Positions 9,523 through 18,619 of a stretch of 64,000 nt of DNA are shown here, piece after piece. The stretch is taken from NCBI GenBank assembly GCA_000169075.1, contig AAVT01000002.1:397957-461956 (forward strand). Reading direction: 5' to 3'. Both the position numbers and the translations under genes were made by a program. Position 1 is the first letter of the stretch. Each line of letters starts with the position of its first letter. The notes below the pieces were generated by a model that made no database searches, was not told where the DNA came from, and saw nothing but the letters and a program-made list of their open reading frames with translations. This stretch comes from a marine gamma proteobacterium HTCC2143 (lineage in GTDB: Bacteria; Pseudomonadota; Gammaproteobacteria; Pseudomonadales; Dasaniaceae).

Positions 9523-11436
9523 ATGCCTGATAGCAAAAAAATTGACGACAGCGCAGAAATCACCGACGCGACTTCGGACTTTCATGCGTGGATTCGGGAC
9601 TTTCTTCCCTTCGAAGATCACACGGACTTCGAAGATGCTAATCGAGGCTTTATCGCCCGCTGGCCTGAAGATCAGATCATGCGAGCGAATGGCCAACCAT
9701 CCTGGGATATAAAAGCCCACGAGTACATCAAGGGGGAATGCCCTCCTTCGGTCAATCCATCGCATTGGCGGCAGGCACAACTGAATAGTATCCATGGTTT
9801 GTTCAAAGTTACCGACAGATTGTGGCAGGTTCGGGGTTACGATCTGGCCAACATCTCTTTCATTGCCGGTGACACTGGCTGGATTGTAATAGATACCGGG
9901 ATGACCGCAGAGTTTGCCGCAGCCGCGTTAAAATTAGCAAATGATGAACTCGGAGAGCGACCAATCACCGGAGTAATCTATACACACTCCCATGTTGATC
10001 ACTATGGTGGATCTCGTGCGATAATCACCGAGGAGGACGCCGAAGCTCGTGGCGTGCCGATTATTGCACCGCTCGGGTTTGTTGAAGAAGCTGTAAGCGA
10101 AAATATTATAGCCGGGGCTACCATGCGCCGCCGAGCTACCTACATGTACGGCTTACTGCTGCCTAACAACCCCCTCGGCCATGTTGATGTTGGGCTTGGG
10201 CCCGGGCATTCTAGCGGTAGCATCGGCCTTGTCGCGCCAAACGATATTATATCGAAGACCGGAGAAGAGCGAATTGTCGACGGCGTTAAAGTGCAGTTTC
10301 AATACACCCCTGATGCTGAAGCCCCCGCGGAAATGATGTTTTACTTTCCTGAGTTAAAAGCATTATGTACCTCTGAAGTCGTCACTCATATTTTGCACAA
10401 CGTCTATACGCCTAGGGGCGCAAAAGTCCGTGACGCACTTGCTTGGGCTAAGTATATCTACGAGTTAATGGAGTTATTTCCTGGGGCTGATGTCGTTTTT
10501 GCTTCACATCACTGGCCGATCTGGGGCACTGAAAAAGTACAGCAATATCTGGGTTTGCAGCGTGACCTGTATAAATATCTTCATGACGAAACCCTCCGGC
10601 TAGCAAATCACGGGCTAACGCCCATCGAAATTGCGGAAGAAATTAAACTACCTGAAAGCCTCTCGAAAGAATTTGCTAACCGAGATTATTATGGGACTGT
10701 CAACCACAACGTTAAAGCAATCTATCAGCTTTATTTTGGCTGGTTCGACGCTAACCCTGCCAACCTTCATCCACTGCCACCACAGCAATCTGCTGAGAAA
10801 TATGTCGAATTTATGGGAGGGGCGGACTCAATTGTAGAAAGGGCTGCAGACTGTTACCAGCGAGGAGAATTCCGCTGGGTAGCTCAGGTCTTGAATCATG
10901 TTGTTTTCGCGGATCCAAGCCATAAAGCAGCGCGAGAACTGCTAGCCCGCGCTTATACTCAAATGGGCTATCAGGCAGAAGGCGGTCCCTGGAGAGACTT
11001 TTATCTTAGCGGCGCGCAAGAACTTCGCTTCGGCGCTCCAAAATCCCGAGCTATCGCCTCGGCCGGAACCGTTGATACGCTAAAGGCTGTTCCCATCAAT
11101 TTGTTTTTTGATCTCTTAGCCGTACGTCTCAATGGGCCAAAGGCCGCTAAAACATCATTTTCACTCAATTTTGTTTTCCCCGATTCTGGCGAAAAACTTT
11201 TTGCCAGTGTTGGTAATGGTGTTTTGAACTACATCGATGGTCGGACGCAGGATACTGCTGACAGCTCGGTTACCATGTCTCGTCAGAACTGGAACAAGCT
11301 TTCGGCAGGTGACACAACACTGGACGAATTAACAGACAGTGGACATATTTTGATTAGCGGCAACGAAGACACTCTCGCTAAACTTTTTTCATTGCTTGAC
11401 AGTTTTGAAGTTTTTTTCAATATTATTGAACCATAG
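9523..11436 (+). CDS. MBL-fold alkyl sulfatase (SdsA/BDS1 family)
   Basis: 637-residue zinc-dependent alkylsulfatase, hydrolysing primary alkyl sulfates such as SDS to alcohol and sulfate. Three parts follow the SdsA1 plan: an MBL-fold catalytic domain with H155-S-H157-V-D159-H160 and a second metal loop around CTSEVVTHILHN; a helical dimerisation region (about 370-500); and a C-terminal SCP2-like domain (about 525-637), thought to hold the alkyl chain. ASHHWPIWG near residue 330 is a further family signature. Unlike secreted SdsA1, no signal peptide is visible, so it is probably cytoplasmic. Length fits the family (about 630-660). Together with the arylsulfatase at 3.2 kb it makes two unrelated organosulfate hydrolases within 8 kb. 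Confidence 0.93.
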   Translation: MPDSKKIDDSAEITDATSDFHAWIRDFLPFEDHTDFEDANRGFIARWPEDQIMRANGQPSWDIKAHEYIKGECPPSVNPSHWRQAQLNSIHGLFKVTDRLWQVRGYDLANISFIAGDTGWIVIDTGMTAEFAAAALKLANDELGERPITGVIYTHSHVDHYGGSRAIITEEDAEARGVPIIAPLGFVEEAVSENIIAGATMRRRATYMYGLLLPNNPLGHVDVGLGPGHSSGSIGLVAPNDIISKTGEERIVDGVKVQFQYTPDAEAPAEMMFYFPELKALCTSEVVTHILHNVYTPRGAKVRDALAWAKYIYELMELFPGADVVFASHHWPIWGTEKVQQYLGLQRDLYKYLHDETLRLANHGLTPIEIAEEIKLPESLSKEFANRDYYGTVNHNVKAIYQLYFGWFDANPANLHPLPPQQSAEKYVEFMGGADSIVERAADCYQRGEFRWVAQVLNHVVFADPSHKAARELLARAYTQMGYQAEGGPWRDFYLSGAQELRFGAPKSRAIASAGTVDTLKAVPINLFFDLLAVRLNGPKAAKTSFSLNFVFPDSGEKLFASVGNGVLNYIDGRTQDTADSSVTMSRQNWNKLSAGDTTLDELTDSGHILISGNEDTLAKLFSLLDSFEVFFNIIEP

Positions 11437-11479
11437 ACACAAAAAAACACTGAGCTTAATCTGACGTAATGGTGCACTA

Positions 11480-12181
11480 CTATAGAATTTCTTTGGCCAC
11501 ATCGTCGGCCCAGTCGGCTGCATTTAAGCTGGCGCCTGCAGCCAAATGTTCAGGCGAGTCAGCACCAAAGCTATCGGGATAGTGTTGTTTGAAGACTGCA
11601 ATAATGTCGTCGTAGGGAACGTCAGCATACTCACCACGATCGTGGACATATTCCATGTGCCGATTACCGGCCTCGTCAAACTCGTGGTAGAGGCTATCCT
11701 TGTTACCGTCCCACTCCAGTGGTTTTAGTCCAAATTTTTCACACAGTGATAGGTTAAAGGCAGGTGTTGATTTTACCCATCGATCATTGAGATAAACGGA
11801 GCAATAGCCATGATAATAAAACATATCAGTTTTCATTGATTCACGGAGTCGAGCTGTAGAAAGATGATTGACAACATCCGCATAACCTAATCGAGCCGGG
11901 ATACCGATGGCGCGACAGAGAGCCGCAAGAAGTACTGCCTTTGGTACACACCAACTCTCTGCCGTTTCGAGCGTTCTAGTTGCCTTCCAATCCTCCTGAG
12001 AGTTACCGAGTGTATACGGATTATAACGGATACTGTCGCGAACAAAGTAGTAGAGGCTGACCGCATTTTCACGCTGTGATTGACTCGCATCCGTTAAAGA
12101 GTTTGCGAGAGAGATGATCTCCTCGGCATCACTATTCACGCAAAGTCCGGGCTGCAGATATTCTTCGAAATCGTTTGTCAC
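11480..12181 (-). CDS. Transglutaminase-like family protein
   Basis: 233-residue protein with a bacterial transglutaminase-like (papain-fold) core. The nucleophile is Cys78 in AESWCVPKAVLLAALCRAIGIPARLGY, a very typical stretch of the family, and the histidine is His124 in YYHGYCSVYLNDRW. The usual catalytic Asp after the tryptophan strand is replaced: the sequence reads WVKSTPAF, with Thr139 where Asp is expected; I recall this variant as common in one cytoplasmic subfamily. No signal peptide. The gene is convergent with the alkylsulfatase and has no obvious partner. Hydrolase, amidase or crosslinking activity cannot be distinguished. Confidence 0.85.
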   Translation of the reverse strand: MTNDFEEYLQPGLCVNSDAEEIISLANSLTDASQSQRENAVSLYYFVRDSIRYNPYTLGNSQEDWKATRTLETAESWCVPKAVLLAALCRAIGIPARLGYADVVNHLSTARLRESMKTDMFYYHGYCSVYLNDRWVKSTPAFNLSLCEKFGLKPLEWDGNKDSLYHEFDEAGNRHMEYVHDRGEYADVPYDDIIAVFKQHYPDSFGADSPEHLAAGASLNAADWADDVAKEIL

Positions 12182-12996
12182 TACCCACTCCGTAATTTTT
12201 TTTGCTCGTTTTATTCGGCAAATACTATGCTAAATGTCTGTCGATGATCAACTGCCTAATTGCAATTTAGATGAGTGGCAGTTATCAATGTGATGAAGGC
12301 CCGTGATGGTTACTTTATTTGACCGTCGCTAGGCACTTGGGATACCAAGGGTCGATTACTGTTCAGCAGCCCTACACCGAGCTTTTTTATGTCCGATATT
12401 AGGCTGAACGCTAACAGCGTTACCCGAGCGTAAACCTCTTCCGATGCAGCATTTACTGACCAACCTCCCGTGTTTAGCTGTTTTTTAGGGCACTGTTACT
12501 ATGCATAACCGCCAGAAGACGAATAAATAGTGTTCGGCTGCCTAATAATCACTTATTAAACCCATTGTCATGTGGTGCTTATTGCTTGTGACAAGCTATT
12601 AGCAGGCAATAACGTCTAGACGCTGTCGGCTAGGTCAAATAACGGTGATTGCTGAGCTGAAATAAAACACCGAATGGATGCGAGTATTTCACTGCCTAAA
12701 AATCCGGTCGCATCTTATTGCTCATAGCCATCATTGATAGTATCTTATTGATATACATGGTTAAAATAAAATTTTTCTGAGGACTGTGGAAACGAATTTG
12801 GCAGCGATGACTGCGATGCTTATAGTAGGTTCTTTATTCATGTTGTTTTAAGACATTTAATAAGCGGTTGACTAGCATAGTATGTTCCCGTGTTTTATTG
12901 ACCGTGATATCCTCACGGACCCTTTCTGGCTGCTGGGACGTAAAAACTATTGGTATTCACTACCCCAACCAAACTGAACGCTGCTGAGACACTAAT
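12182..12996. other. Gene-poor gap upstream of prc (815 bases)
   Basis: No open frame with gene-like composition. Short palindromes are present (AACGCT/AGCGTT near 12408-12422; GCTTGT/ACAAGC near 12590), none followed by a T tract. It should contain the promoters of the divergent transglutaminase gene and of prc, which I could not place with confidence. Confidence 0.55.
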
Positions 12997-15138
12997 ATGA
13001 TCAATTTCTGCCGAAACGTTGTCGTTAAATGCGCCATTAATTTTTGCGCCGTTTTTCTGGTAGCCACCACTGCTTTAGCCATTCCATCCACTGATGCAAC
13101 GATAGCGTTTAATTCAGAGCAATCTAAAACTGCGATCGATATTATTTCAAAGCTCGGCAACCGTCATTACAGTTCACAGTCATTTGACGACCAGCTATCG
13201 TCAAGTTTTTTTGATAACTACCTAAAACGGCTCGATGGCAACAAAAGCTTTTTCATGCAGGCGGACATTGAAGCATTTGAGCCCTATCGCTATCGTCTCG
13301 ATAACACACTGTTGAAAGGCGATCTCGAGCCCGGATATATCATTTTCAACCGTTATCAGCAGCGTTTAATCGAGCGCTTGTCTGGGATTGTAGAAAACCT
13401 GCCTGAAATGGTCGCCAGTATGGATTTCACACTCGACGAAGAGCTTGAGCTCGAGCGAAAAGATGATCCATGGCCTTTAAACACGGAGCAAGCAGACAAT
13501 CTGTGGCGAAAAATCATTAAAAGTCGTGTGGTTAGTTTACGGATCGCGGAAAAACCCGAGGAAGAAATAGTTCCCCTGCTCCAGAAGCGTTATCAAAACC
13601 AGCTAAATCGTGTGATGCAATCGAATTCCGAGGACGCTTTTCAAGTGTATATAAACTCAATGACGGCTTTGTACGACCCGCATACTAATTACCTGTCACC
13701 AACAACGTCAGAAAACTTCAACATTAACATGAGCCTTTCTCTCGAAGGCATTGGCGCCGTGCTACAGACCGAAGATGAATTTACCAAGGTTGTCAGACTT
13801 GTACATTCCGGTCCCGCAGATAAAGAGGGCCAACTGCAACCATCGGATAAAATAGTGGGTGTGGCTCAGGGTGATAATGAATTTACTGACGTTATTGGTA
13901 TGCGGCTGGACGAGGTTGTGCAGCTAATTCGTGGGAAAAAAGGTAGTCGCGTTCAGTTACAGGTGATCCCAGTTTCCGCTAAAACAGAAGACGAACATAG
14001 CGTTATCGACATTATCAGAGACACTGTGAAGCTCGAAGAGCAAAGTGCAAAATCTGAGATATTAGAGATCTATCACGACGAACAGTTGTTCAAACTCGGC
14101 ATTATCGATATACCGGCATTCTATATCGACTTTGAGGCGATGCGCAAAGGCGACCCAAACTACAAGAGCACGACCCGTGACGTCAGCAAGCTGTTGAAAG
14201 ACCTCATAGCTGATGGCGTAGACGGTATTATTATCGACCTGCGAGAAAATGGCGGCGGGTCATTACAGGAAGCTAATCAGTTGACTGGACTATTTATTGA
14301 ACAAGGCCCAACCGTCCAGATACGTCATTCAAGCAAACAAATATATCGCGATGGAAAGCGCACTAGCAGCAGCTACTATACTGGGCCTCTTGCGGTGTTG
14401 ATAAATCGCCTAAGTGCGTCGGCGTCTGAAATTTTTGCCGGTGCTATACAAGATTACCAGCGCGGCGTTATTGTTGGTACGCAATCCTTTGGCAAGGGAA
14501 CCGTGCAGTCGCTAACTGCATTGGAACAGGGCCAACTTAAGATAACAGAATCAAAGTTTTATCGTATTTCTGGTGAGAGTACGCAGCATCGAGGTGTGGT
14601 TCCAGACGTAGCGTTTCCTGCGATCTACGATAAGCAAAAAGTCGGTGAAAGTTCCTTAGATAATGCTTTGGCATGGGATACCATTAATCCTATTCGGCAC
14701 CGCAAGTATTTTGATATCCCAGCGGTCATTCCAGCACTGATCGCCAAGCATGAACAGCGCATGGAAACTGATCCGGACTTCATTTTCTTAAAGGATCAAT
14801 TACAGGTAATGGAGGAAAATCGAAAGATCACTTCCCTATCATTAAACGAAGAGACTCGACGGGCACTTCAACTAAGTATCGAAGGAAAGGCCCTGGCGAT
14901 AGAGAATAAGAGACGTATTGCCAAAGGGCTGGAGCCTCTCGACGATCTGGAAACCGACGAAAGTGAGTCAGCTGCAGACGCCAATACTGCAGATACTGCA
15001 GATACCGCAGCGTCCGCTAGCGATGCCGAGGATGAAGACAAAGAGATAGGGCCATTATTGACCGAAACAGGGCATATTTTGCTTGATTCTTTGACGGTCT
15101 ATCAGGTTGACAAGGTTGCTGCGACGACTAAACGCTGA
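12997..15138 (+). CDS. prc: Tail-specific (carboxy-terminal processing) protease Prc
   Basis: 713-residue periplasmic S41 protease that degrades proteins with nonpolar C-termini and, in E. coli, trims FtsI and controls peptidoglycan hydrolases through NlpI. Domains: signal peptide (1-27), helical N-terminal domain, PDZ domain (about 240-330, beginning LEGIGAVLQ), S41 catalytic core (about 360-560) and C-terminal DUF3340 region. The nucleophile is Ser475 in LSASASEIF and the base Lys500 in SFGKGTVQ. Near residue 655-685 there is an acidic, Ala/Thr-rich insert containing a short tandem repeat. Length is somewhat above E. coli Prc (682). The gene is monocistronic; its 3' end overlaps a small convergent gene by 11 bases. 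Confidence 0.95.
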   Translation: MINFCRNVVVKCAINFCAVFLVATTALAIPSTDATIAFNSEQSKTAIDIISKLGNRHYSSQSFDDQLSSSFFDNYLKRLDGNKSFFMQADIEAFEPYRYRLDNTLLKGDLEPGYIIFNRYQQRLIERLSGIVENLPEMVASMDFTLDEELELERKDDPWPLNTEQADNLWRKIIKSRVVSLRIAEKPEEEIVPLLQKRYQNQLNRVMQSNSEDAFQVYINSMTALYDPHTNYLSPTTSENFNINMSLSLEGIGAVLQTEDEFTKVVRLVHSGPADKEGQLQPSDKIVGVAQGDNEFTDVIGMRLDEVVQLIRGKKGSRVQLQVIPVSAKTEDEHSVIDIIRDTVKLEEQSAKSEILEIYHDEQLFKLGIIDIPAFYIDFEAMRKGDPNYKSTTRDVSKLLKDLIADGVDGIIIDLRENGGGSLQEANQLTGLFIEQGPTVQIRHSSKQIYRDGKRTSSSYYTGPLAVLINRLSASASEIFAGAIQDYQRGVIVGTQSFGKGTVQSLTALEQGQLKITESKFYRISGESTQHRGVVPDVAFPAIYDKQKVGESSLDNALAWDTINPIRHRKYFDIPAVIPALIAKHEQRMETDPDFIFLKDQLQVMEENRKITSLSLNEETRRALQLSIEGKALAIENKRRIAKGLEPLDDLETDESESAADANTADTADTAASASDAEDEDKEIGPLLTETGHILLDSLTVYQVDKVAATTKR
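14984..15010 (+). repeat. Three 9-base tandem repeats inside prc
   Basis: Three head-to-tail copies of ATACTGCAG, the last with one change (ATACCGCAG), in phase with the prc reading frame, encoding part of its Ala/Asp/Thr-rich linker. Being a multiple of three, copy-number change would alter linker length without breaking the frame. Confidence 0.8.
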
Positions 15139-15355
15139 GATCGATACTGGAGCGCCGCCTTTCAGGACCGCTTCTGCGGTCCATAATGCGCTTGTCGGCA
15201 CCGCGTCTGGCACGTCGCCCCACAAATGCTCTGCGATCTATCGCATGCGCTTCCCGCTTTGTGGTTGCACGCGACGGTACTATCTGCGGTGAGCCGGGAC
15301 TCTGAACTGCCGGCGTGGCATTAATGGGTGATGTAGTTGTTGGAAAATTAACCAT
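15128..15355 (-). CDS. Small basic protein of unknown function (75 aa)
   Basis: I do not recognise this protein. The N-terminal half is Thr/Pro/Ala/Ser-rich and looks disordered; the C-terminal half is strongly basic with repeated Arg pairs (DRRAFVGRRARRG and DRRSGPERRRS), which suggests nucleic-acid or anionic-lipid binding. It is called because the ATG at 15355 is preceded by a near-perfect TAAGGAGG at good spacing, stronger than most genes here. It runs convergent to prc, overlapping its last 11 bases, and 67 bases separate it from cysG on the same strand. A hairpin GGACCGC/GCGGTCC (15165-15182) lies inside the frame and might serve prc as a weak terminator. A chance frame remains possible. 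Confidence 0.6.
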   Translation of the reverse strand: MVNFPTTTSPINATPAVQSPGSPQIVPSRATTKREAHAIDRRAFVGRRARRGADKRIMDRRSGPERRRSSIDLSV

Positions 15356-15422
15356 TTTAGGCCTCCTTACTGTTTTTTATCGACAGCAAGGCCAAATACT
15401 TTAATCATTCATTAATAAATAG

Positions 15423-16820
15423 TCACTCGCTGCGCTCATTACCTTCGAACCATGCGAGCTTTTTCCGCAGTTTAACAACATCTCCAACGATGAGTATTGT
15501 GGGCGCACGTACCTGCTCCGCTCTAGCCAAAGCAGGCATTCCCGCTAAGTCGCTCGTTAGTACCCGTTGCATAGCGGTAGTGCCCTGCTGGACCAGAGCA
15601 ATAGGCGTTGCAGCCGATCGACCATGAGCAACTAGTTGCTCGCAAATAATGGGTAACCCGACCAATCCCATGTAGAAAACGAGGGTCTGCTTATCATAAA
15701 CGAGCTCATTCCAGGGCAGATCAATGCTGCCATTCTGGAGATGTCCCGTTACAAAGCGAACTGACTGCGCATAATCTCGATGGGTGAGTGGGATACCCGC
15801 ATAGGTTGAGCAACCTGATGCAGCGGTGATCCCGGGTACAATTTGAAAAGGTATTTTGTGCTCTGCGAGCATCTCAATTTCTTCTCCCCCTCTGCCAAAT
15901 ATAAAGGGATCACCGCCTTTGAGTCTGAGCACCCTTTTGCCTTCTTTGGCTAAAGTCACCAGCAGCTGGTTAATGTCTTGCTGCGGCAGAGCATGATCGG
16001 CTCTTTGTTTGCCCACATAAACTCGTTCGGCGTCCCGCCTGGTTAAATTTACGATCTCGTCACTGACCAGCCGATCATAAAGCACGACATCGGCGCTCTG
16101 CATTAATCGCAGCGCCTTAAACGTTAATAAGTCAGGATCACCCGGGCCTGCTCCGACCAGATAGACTTCCCCCGTATTTGTTTCCAGCTGTGCCGTGTTA
16201 ACCTGCAGTTCAAGCATGTCTGCAGCCGTTTGATATTTGCCGGTAAAGACCATTTCGGCGATAGGCCCTTGTAAAACCTCTTCCCAGAATCGTTTACGGG
16301 CGTCAACATCAGGCAGACGTTTTTGTACTCTCTCTCGAAAATCGCCCACGAGTTGTGCCAGTTTTCCATAAGCAGAGGGAATAATCGATTCGATTTTTGT
16401 CCTCAACATCCTGGCTAGAACGGGAGAGTTACCGCCACTGGAAACCGCAACGATGACCGGAGAACGGTCAATTATGGAGGGTAGAATAACACTGGAAAGC
16501 TCTGGACTATCGACAACATTAACTGGGATAAGACGTTCACGGGCTATCTCGGAAATGTGCGCATTCATTGCGCTGTCGTTACTTGCGGCAATCACTAGAC
16601 TCTTGCCATTCATATCATCGTTATGAAAGTGGCCCTCTCTGCAGCTGCCCCCTGACGACCTCGCCATGGTTTTAAGCTCCGCCGTTATCTCTAACGCTAC
16701 AACATGAAGTATGCCACCGGCGCTTACTAGCAGCCGGGCTTTCCGAGTGGCAATGTGTCCACCGCCCACGACTAAACAGGCTTTATCGGTAAGCTTAAAA
16801 AATAACGGCAAGTAGTCCAT
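15423..16820 (-). CDS. cysG: Siroheme synthase CysG (trifunctional)
   Basis: 465-residue fusion that makes siroheme from uroporphyrinogen III. The N-terminal part (about 1-205) is the NAD-dependent precorrin-2 dehydrogenase/ferrochelatase, with the nucleotide-binding stretch [16 protein letters not shown] at residues 16-31. The C-terminal part (about 215-465) is the SAM-dependent uroporphyrinogen methyltransferase, with [14 protein letters not shown] near 219 and [17 protein letters not shown] near 300. Siroheme serves sulfite and nitrite reductases, in keeping with sulfur assimilation. The start codon overlaps the serS stop by one base (TAATG), so the genes are translationally coupled. Length agrees with E. 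coli CysG (457). Confidence 0.96.
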   Translation of the reverse strand: MDYLPLFFKLTDKACLVVGGGHIATRKARLLVSAGGILHVVALEITAELKTMARSSGGSCREGHFHNDDMNGKSLVIAASNDSAMNAHISEIARERLIPVNVVDSPELSSVILPSIIDRSPVIVAVSSGGNSPVLARMLRTKIESIIPSAYGKLAQLVGDFRERVQKRLPDVDARKRFWEEVLQGPIAEMVFTGKYQTAADMLELQVNTAQLETNTGEVYLVGAGPGDPDLLTFKALRLMQSADVVLYDRLVSDEIVNLTRRDAERVYVGKQRADHALPQQDINQLLVTLAKEGKRVLRLKGGDPFIFGRGGEEIEMLAEHKIPFQIVPGITAASGCSTYAGIPLTHRDYAQSVRFVTGHLQNGSIDLPWNELVYDKQTLVFYMGLVGLPIICEQLVAHGRSAATPIALVQQGTTAMQRVLTSDLAGMPALARAEQVRAPTILIVGDVVKLRKKLAWFEGNERSE

Positions 16821-18109
16821 TACAACACTGAAATTCCACCCATGTAGGGCTTTAATACCTCGGGTACTTCAACACGGCCGTCAGCTGTTTGGTAATTCTC
16901 TAATACGGCAACAAGGGTCCTACCTACGGCTAAACCAGAGCCATTGATGGTATGCAATAACTCTGGCTTGTTGGTTTCAGGATTGCGCCACCGAGCCATC
17001 ATTCTTCGTGCTTGGAAGTCGCCCATATTGCTACATGAGGAAATTTCACGGTATTTTTGTTGACCCGGCAGCCAGACTTCCAAGTCGTAAGTTTTAAGGG
17101 CAGAAAATCCAAGATCTCCGCCACATAGGATAACTTTGCGATAGGGCAACTCCAACTGCTGCAGAATTGCCTCAGCATGGAGAGTCAATTTCTCTAGCTC
17201 GTCGCTCGATTGGTCGGGGCGAACCATTTTCACCAATTCAACTTTTTCGAACTGATGCTGTCGAATCATACCGCGGGTATCTCTCCCATAACTGCCAGCC
17301 TCGCTTCTAAAGCAAGGTGTGTGGCACACAAAATGCAATCCATCGGCAAATTCTTTGGCTTCAAAGATACGGTCTCTGGCAATGTTTGTTACTGGAACTT
17401 CAGCAGTGGGTATCAGGTAATAGTTTTGCTCCCCTTCCAATTTAAACAAATCATCTGCGAACTTAGGTAACTGCCCTGTTCCGCGAAGAGATTCTGCATT
17501 CACTATAAATGGAACGTGGATTTCACTGTAGCCATGATCGACAATGTGCGTATTGAGCATAAACTGGGTCAGTGCACGATGAAGTCTGGCCATTCCACCG
17601 CTCATAACTGCAAACCTAGATCCAGTTAGTTTGCTGGCTAAGTCAAAATCGAGCCCGCCCAACTCGGTCCCAATATCGACGTGATCTCTGACTTCAAAAT
17701 CGATTTTTTTGGGTTTTCCCCACGATAGTATTTCTTTGTTTGCGTTTTCGTCATCGCCCGCAGGAACGTCATCGTCAGGGATATTGGGGATTTCCATCAT
17801 TAAGTTATGAAGCGCATCGCTGGCTTGTTGCGCTTTTTGCTTAAGTGCTTCCAGCTGTGTTTCGATTTTCGCTAATGTTTCGTTGACGGTCTTTTTCGCT
17901 TCCTCAACCGGGGTGCCCTGCTTCACCAATTCACCAATTTTTTTTGATGCCTGTTTTCGCTCGGCCTGCAAACTCTGGCTATCAGCTTCGGCTTGTTTGC
18001 GAGCTGCATCAAGCGTTAGAAATTCCGCGGTGTTGAGCGTGAATTTTTTCTTCTGCAGTTGCTCCGCAACCAAATCCGGGTTCTGTCGGATCAGTTTGAT
18101 ATCCAGCAT
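16820..18109 (-). CDS. serS: Seryl-tRNA synthetase
   Basis: 429-residue class II aminoacyl-tRNA synthetase charging tRNA-Ser (and tRNA-Sec where present). The N-terminal long antiparallel coiled coil (about 30-105, rich in Lys, Gln and Ala) holds the tRNA variable arm. The catalytic core carries class II motif 2 in [21 protein letters not shown] and motif 3 at [19 protein letters not shown] near the C-terminus. Length matches E. coli SerS (430). It is followed by cysG with a one-base overlap and preceded on the same strand by crcB after about 100 bases. Confidence 0.97.
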   Translation of the reverse strand: MLDIKLIRQNPDLVAEQLQKKKFTLNTAEFLTLDAARKQAEADSQSLQAERKQASKKIGELVKQGTPVEEAKKTVNETLAKIETQLEALKQKAQQASDALHNLMMEIPNIPDDDVPAGDDENANKEILSWGKPKKIDFEVRDHVDIGTELGGLDFDLASKLTGSRFAVMSGGMARLHRALTQFMLNTHIVDHGYSEIHVPFIVNAESLRGTGQLPKFADDLFKLEGEQNYYLIPTAEVPVTNIARDRIFEAKEFADGLHFVCHTPCFRSEAGSYGRDTRGMIRQHQFEKVELVKMVRPDQSSDELEKLTLHAEAILQQLELPYRKVILCGGDLGFSALKTYDLEVWLPGQQKYREISSCSNMGDFQARRMMARWRNPETNKPELLHTINGSGLAVGRTLVAVLENYQTADGRVEVPEVLKPYMGGISVL

Positions 18110-18211
18110 AATGTGCTAACCTTTTTTCTTCTATCAGTATTCGTTGTTTAATGCGACTACAGCGCGTACCTATTACTCGACTGTTGTTGCCCTTTTTTTA
18201 TGCATGTTTTG

Positions 18212-18601
18212 CTATACCATTCGCGTCAACACAATCGCTAGCCAAGCTGCAAGGATACAGACAATCAGGCTGCTGACAACGTACAGTAACGCATTGGCCA
18301 ATTGCCCGTTTTCTAACAAATTAATTGTTTCAAGAGAGAACGTAGAGAACGTTGTAAAGGCACCAAGAAAACCCACTATCGCAACACTTCGCCAGTCGGG
18401 ATGCAGCGATAACTTTTCAGCAATCAAAACATACATTATGCCAATGCAAAACGAGCCAATAATATTGACACTTAGGGTGGCGATAGGAAATACCGACCAT
18501 GACTCCCGGTCCTCGTTAACCCTATTAATGATATTAACAAGGCCATGACGACAGAGAGCGCCGGCAGCACCACCTATAGCGATAAGGATGAGATGTTTCA
18601 T
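18212..18601 (-). CDS. crcB: Fluoride exporter CrcB/Fluc
   Basis: 129-residue, four-helix membrane protein forming the dual-topology fluoride channel. Signatures are GGAAGALCRHG at residues 9-19 and GFLGAFTTFSTFSLE near 75-90, where the Phe box and the central Na+ site lie. Length is normal (about 125). The gap to rarA upstream is 18 bases, so there is no room for its own fluoride riboswitch directly before it; expression probably depends on the rarA transcript. Confidence 0.95.
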   Translation of the reverse strand: MKHLILIAIGGAAGALCRHGLVNIINRVNEDRESWSVFPIATLSVNIIGSFCIGIMYVLIAEKLSLHPDWRSVAIVGFLGAFTTFSTFSLETINLLENGQLANALLYVVSSLIVCILAAWLAIVLTRMV

Positions 18602-18619
18602 AATTCAAATTACTGAAAG

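Noticed and set aside
18602..18619. Fluoride riboswitch before crcB
   Set aside because: The gap to rarA is only 18 bases and has no room for the crcB motif RNA.
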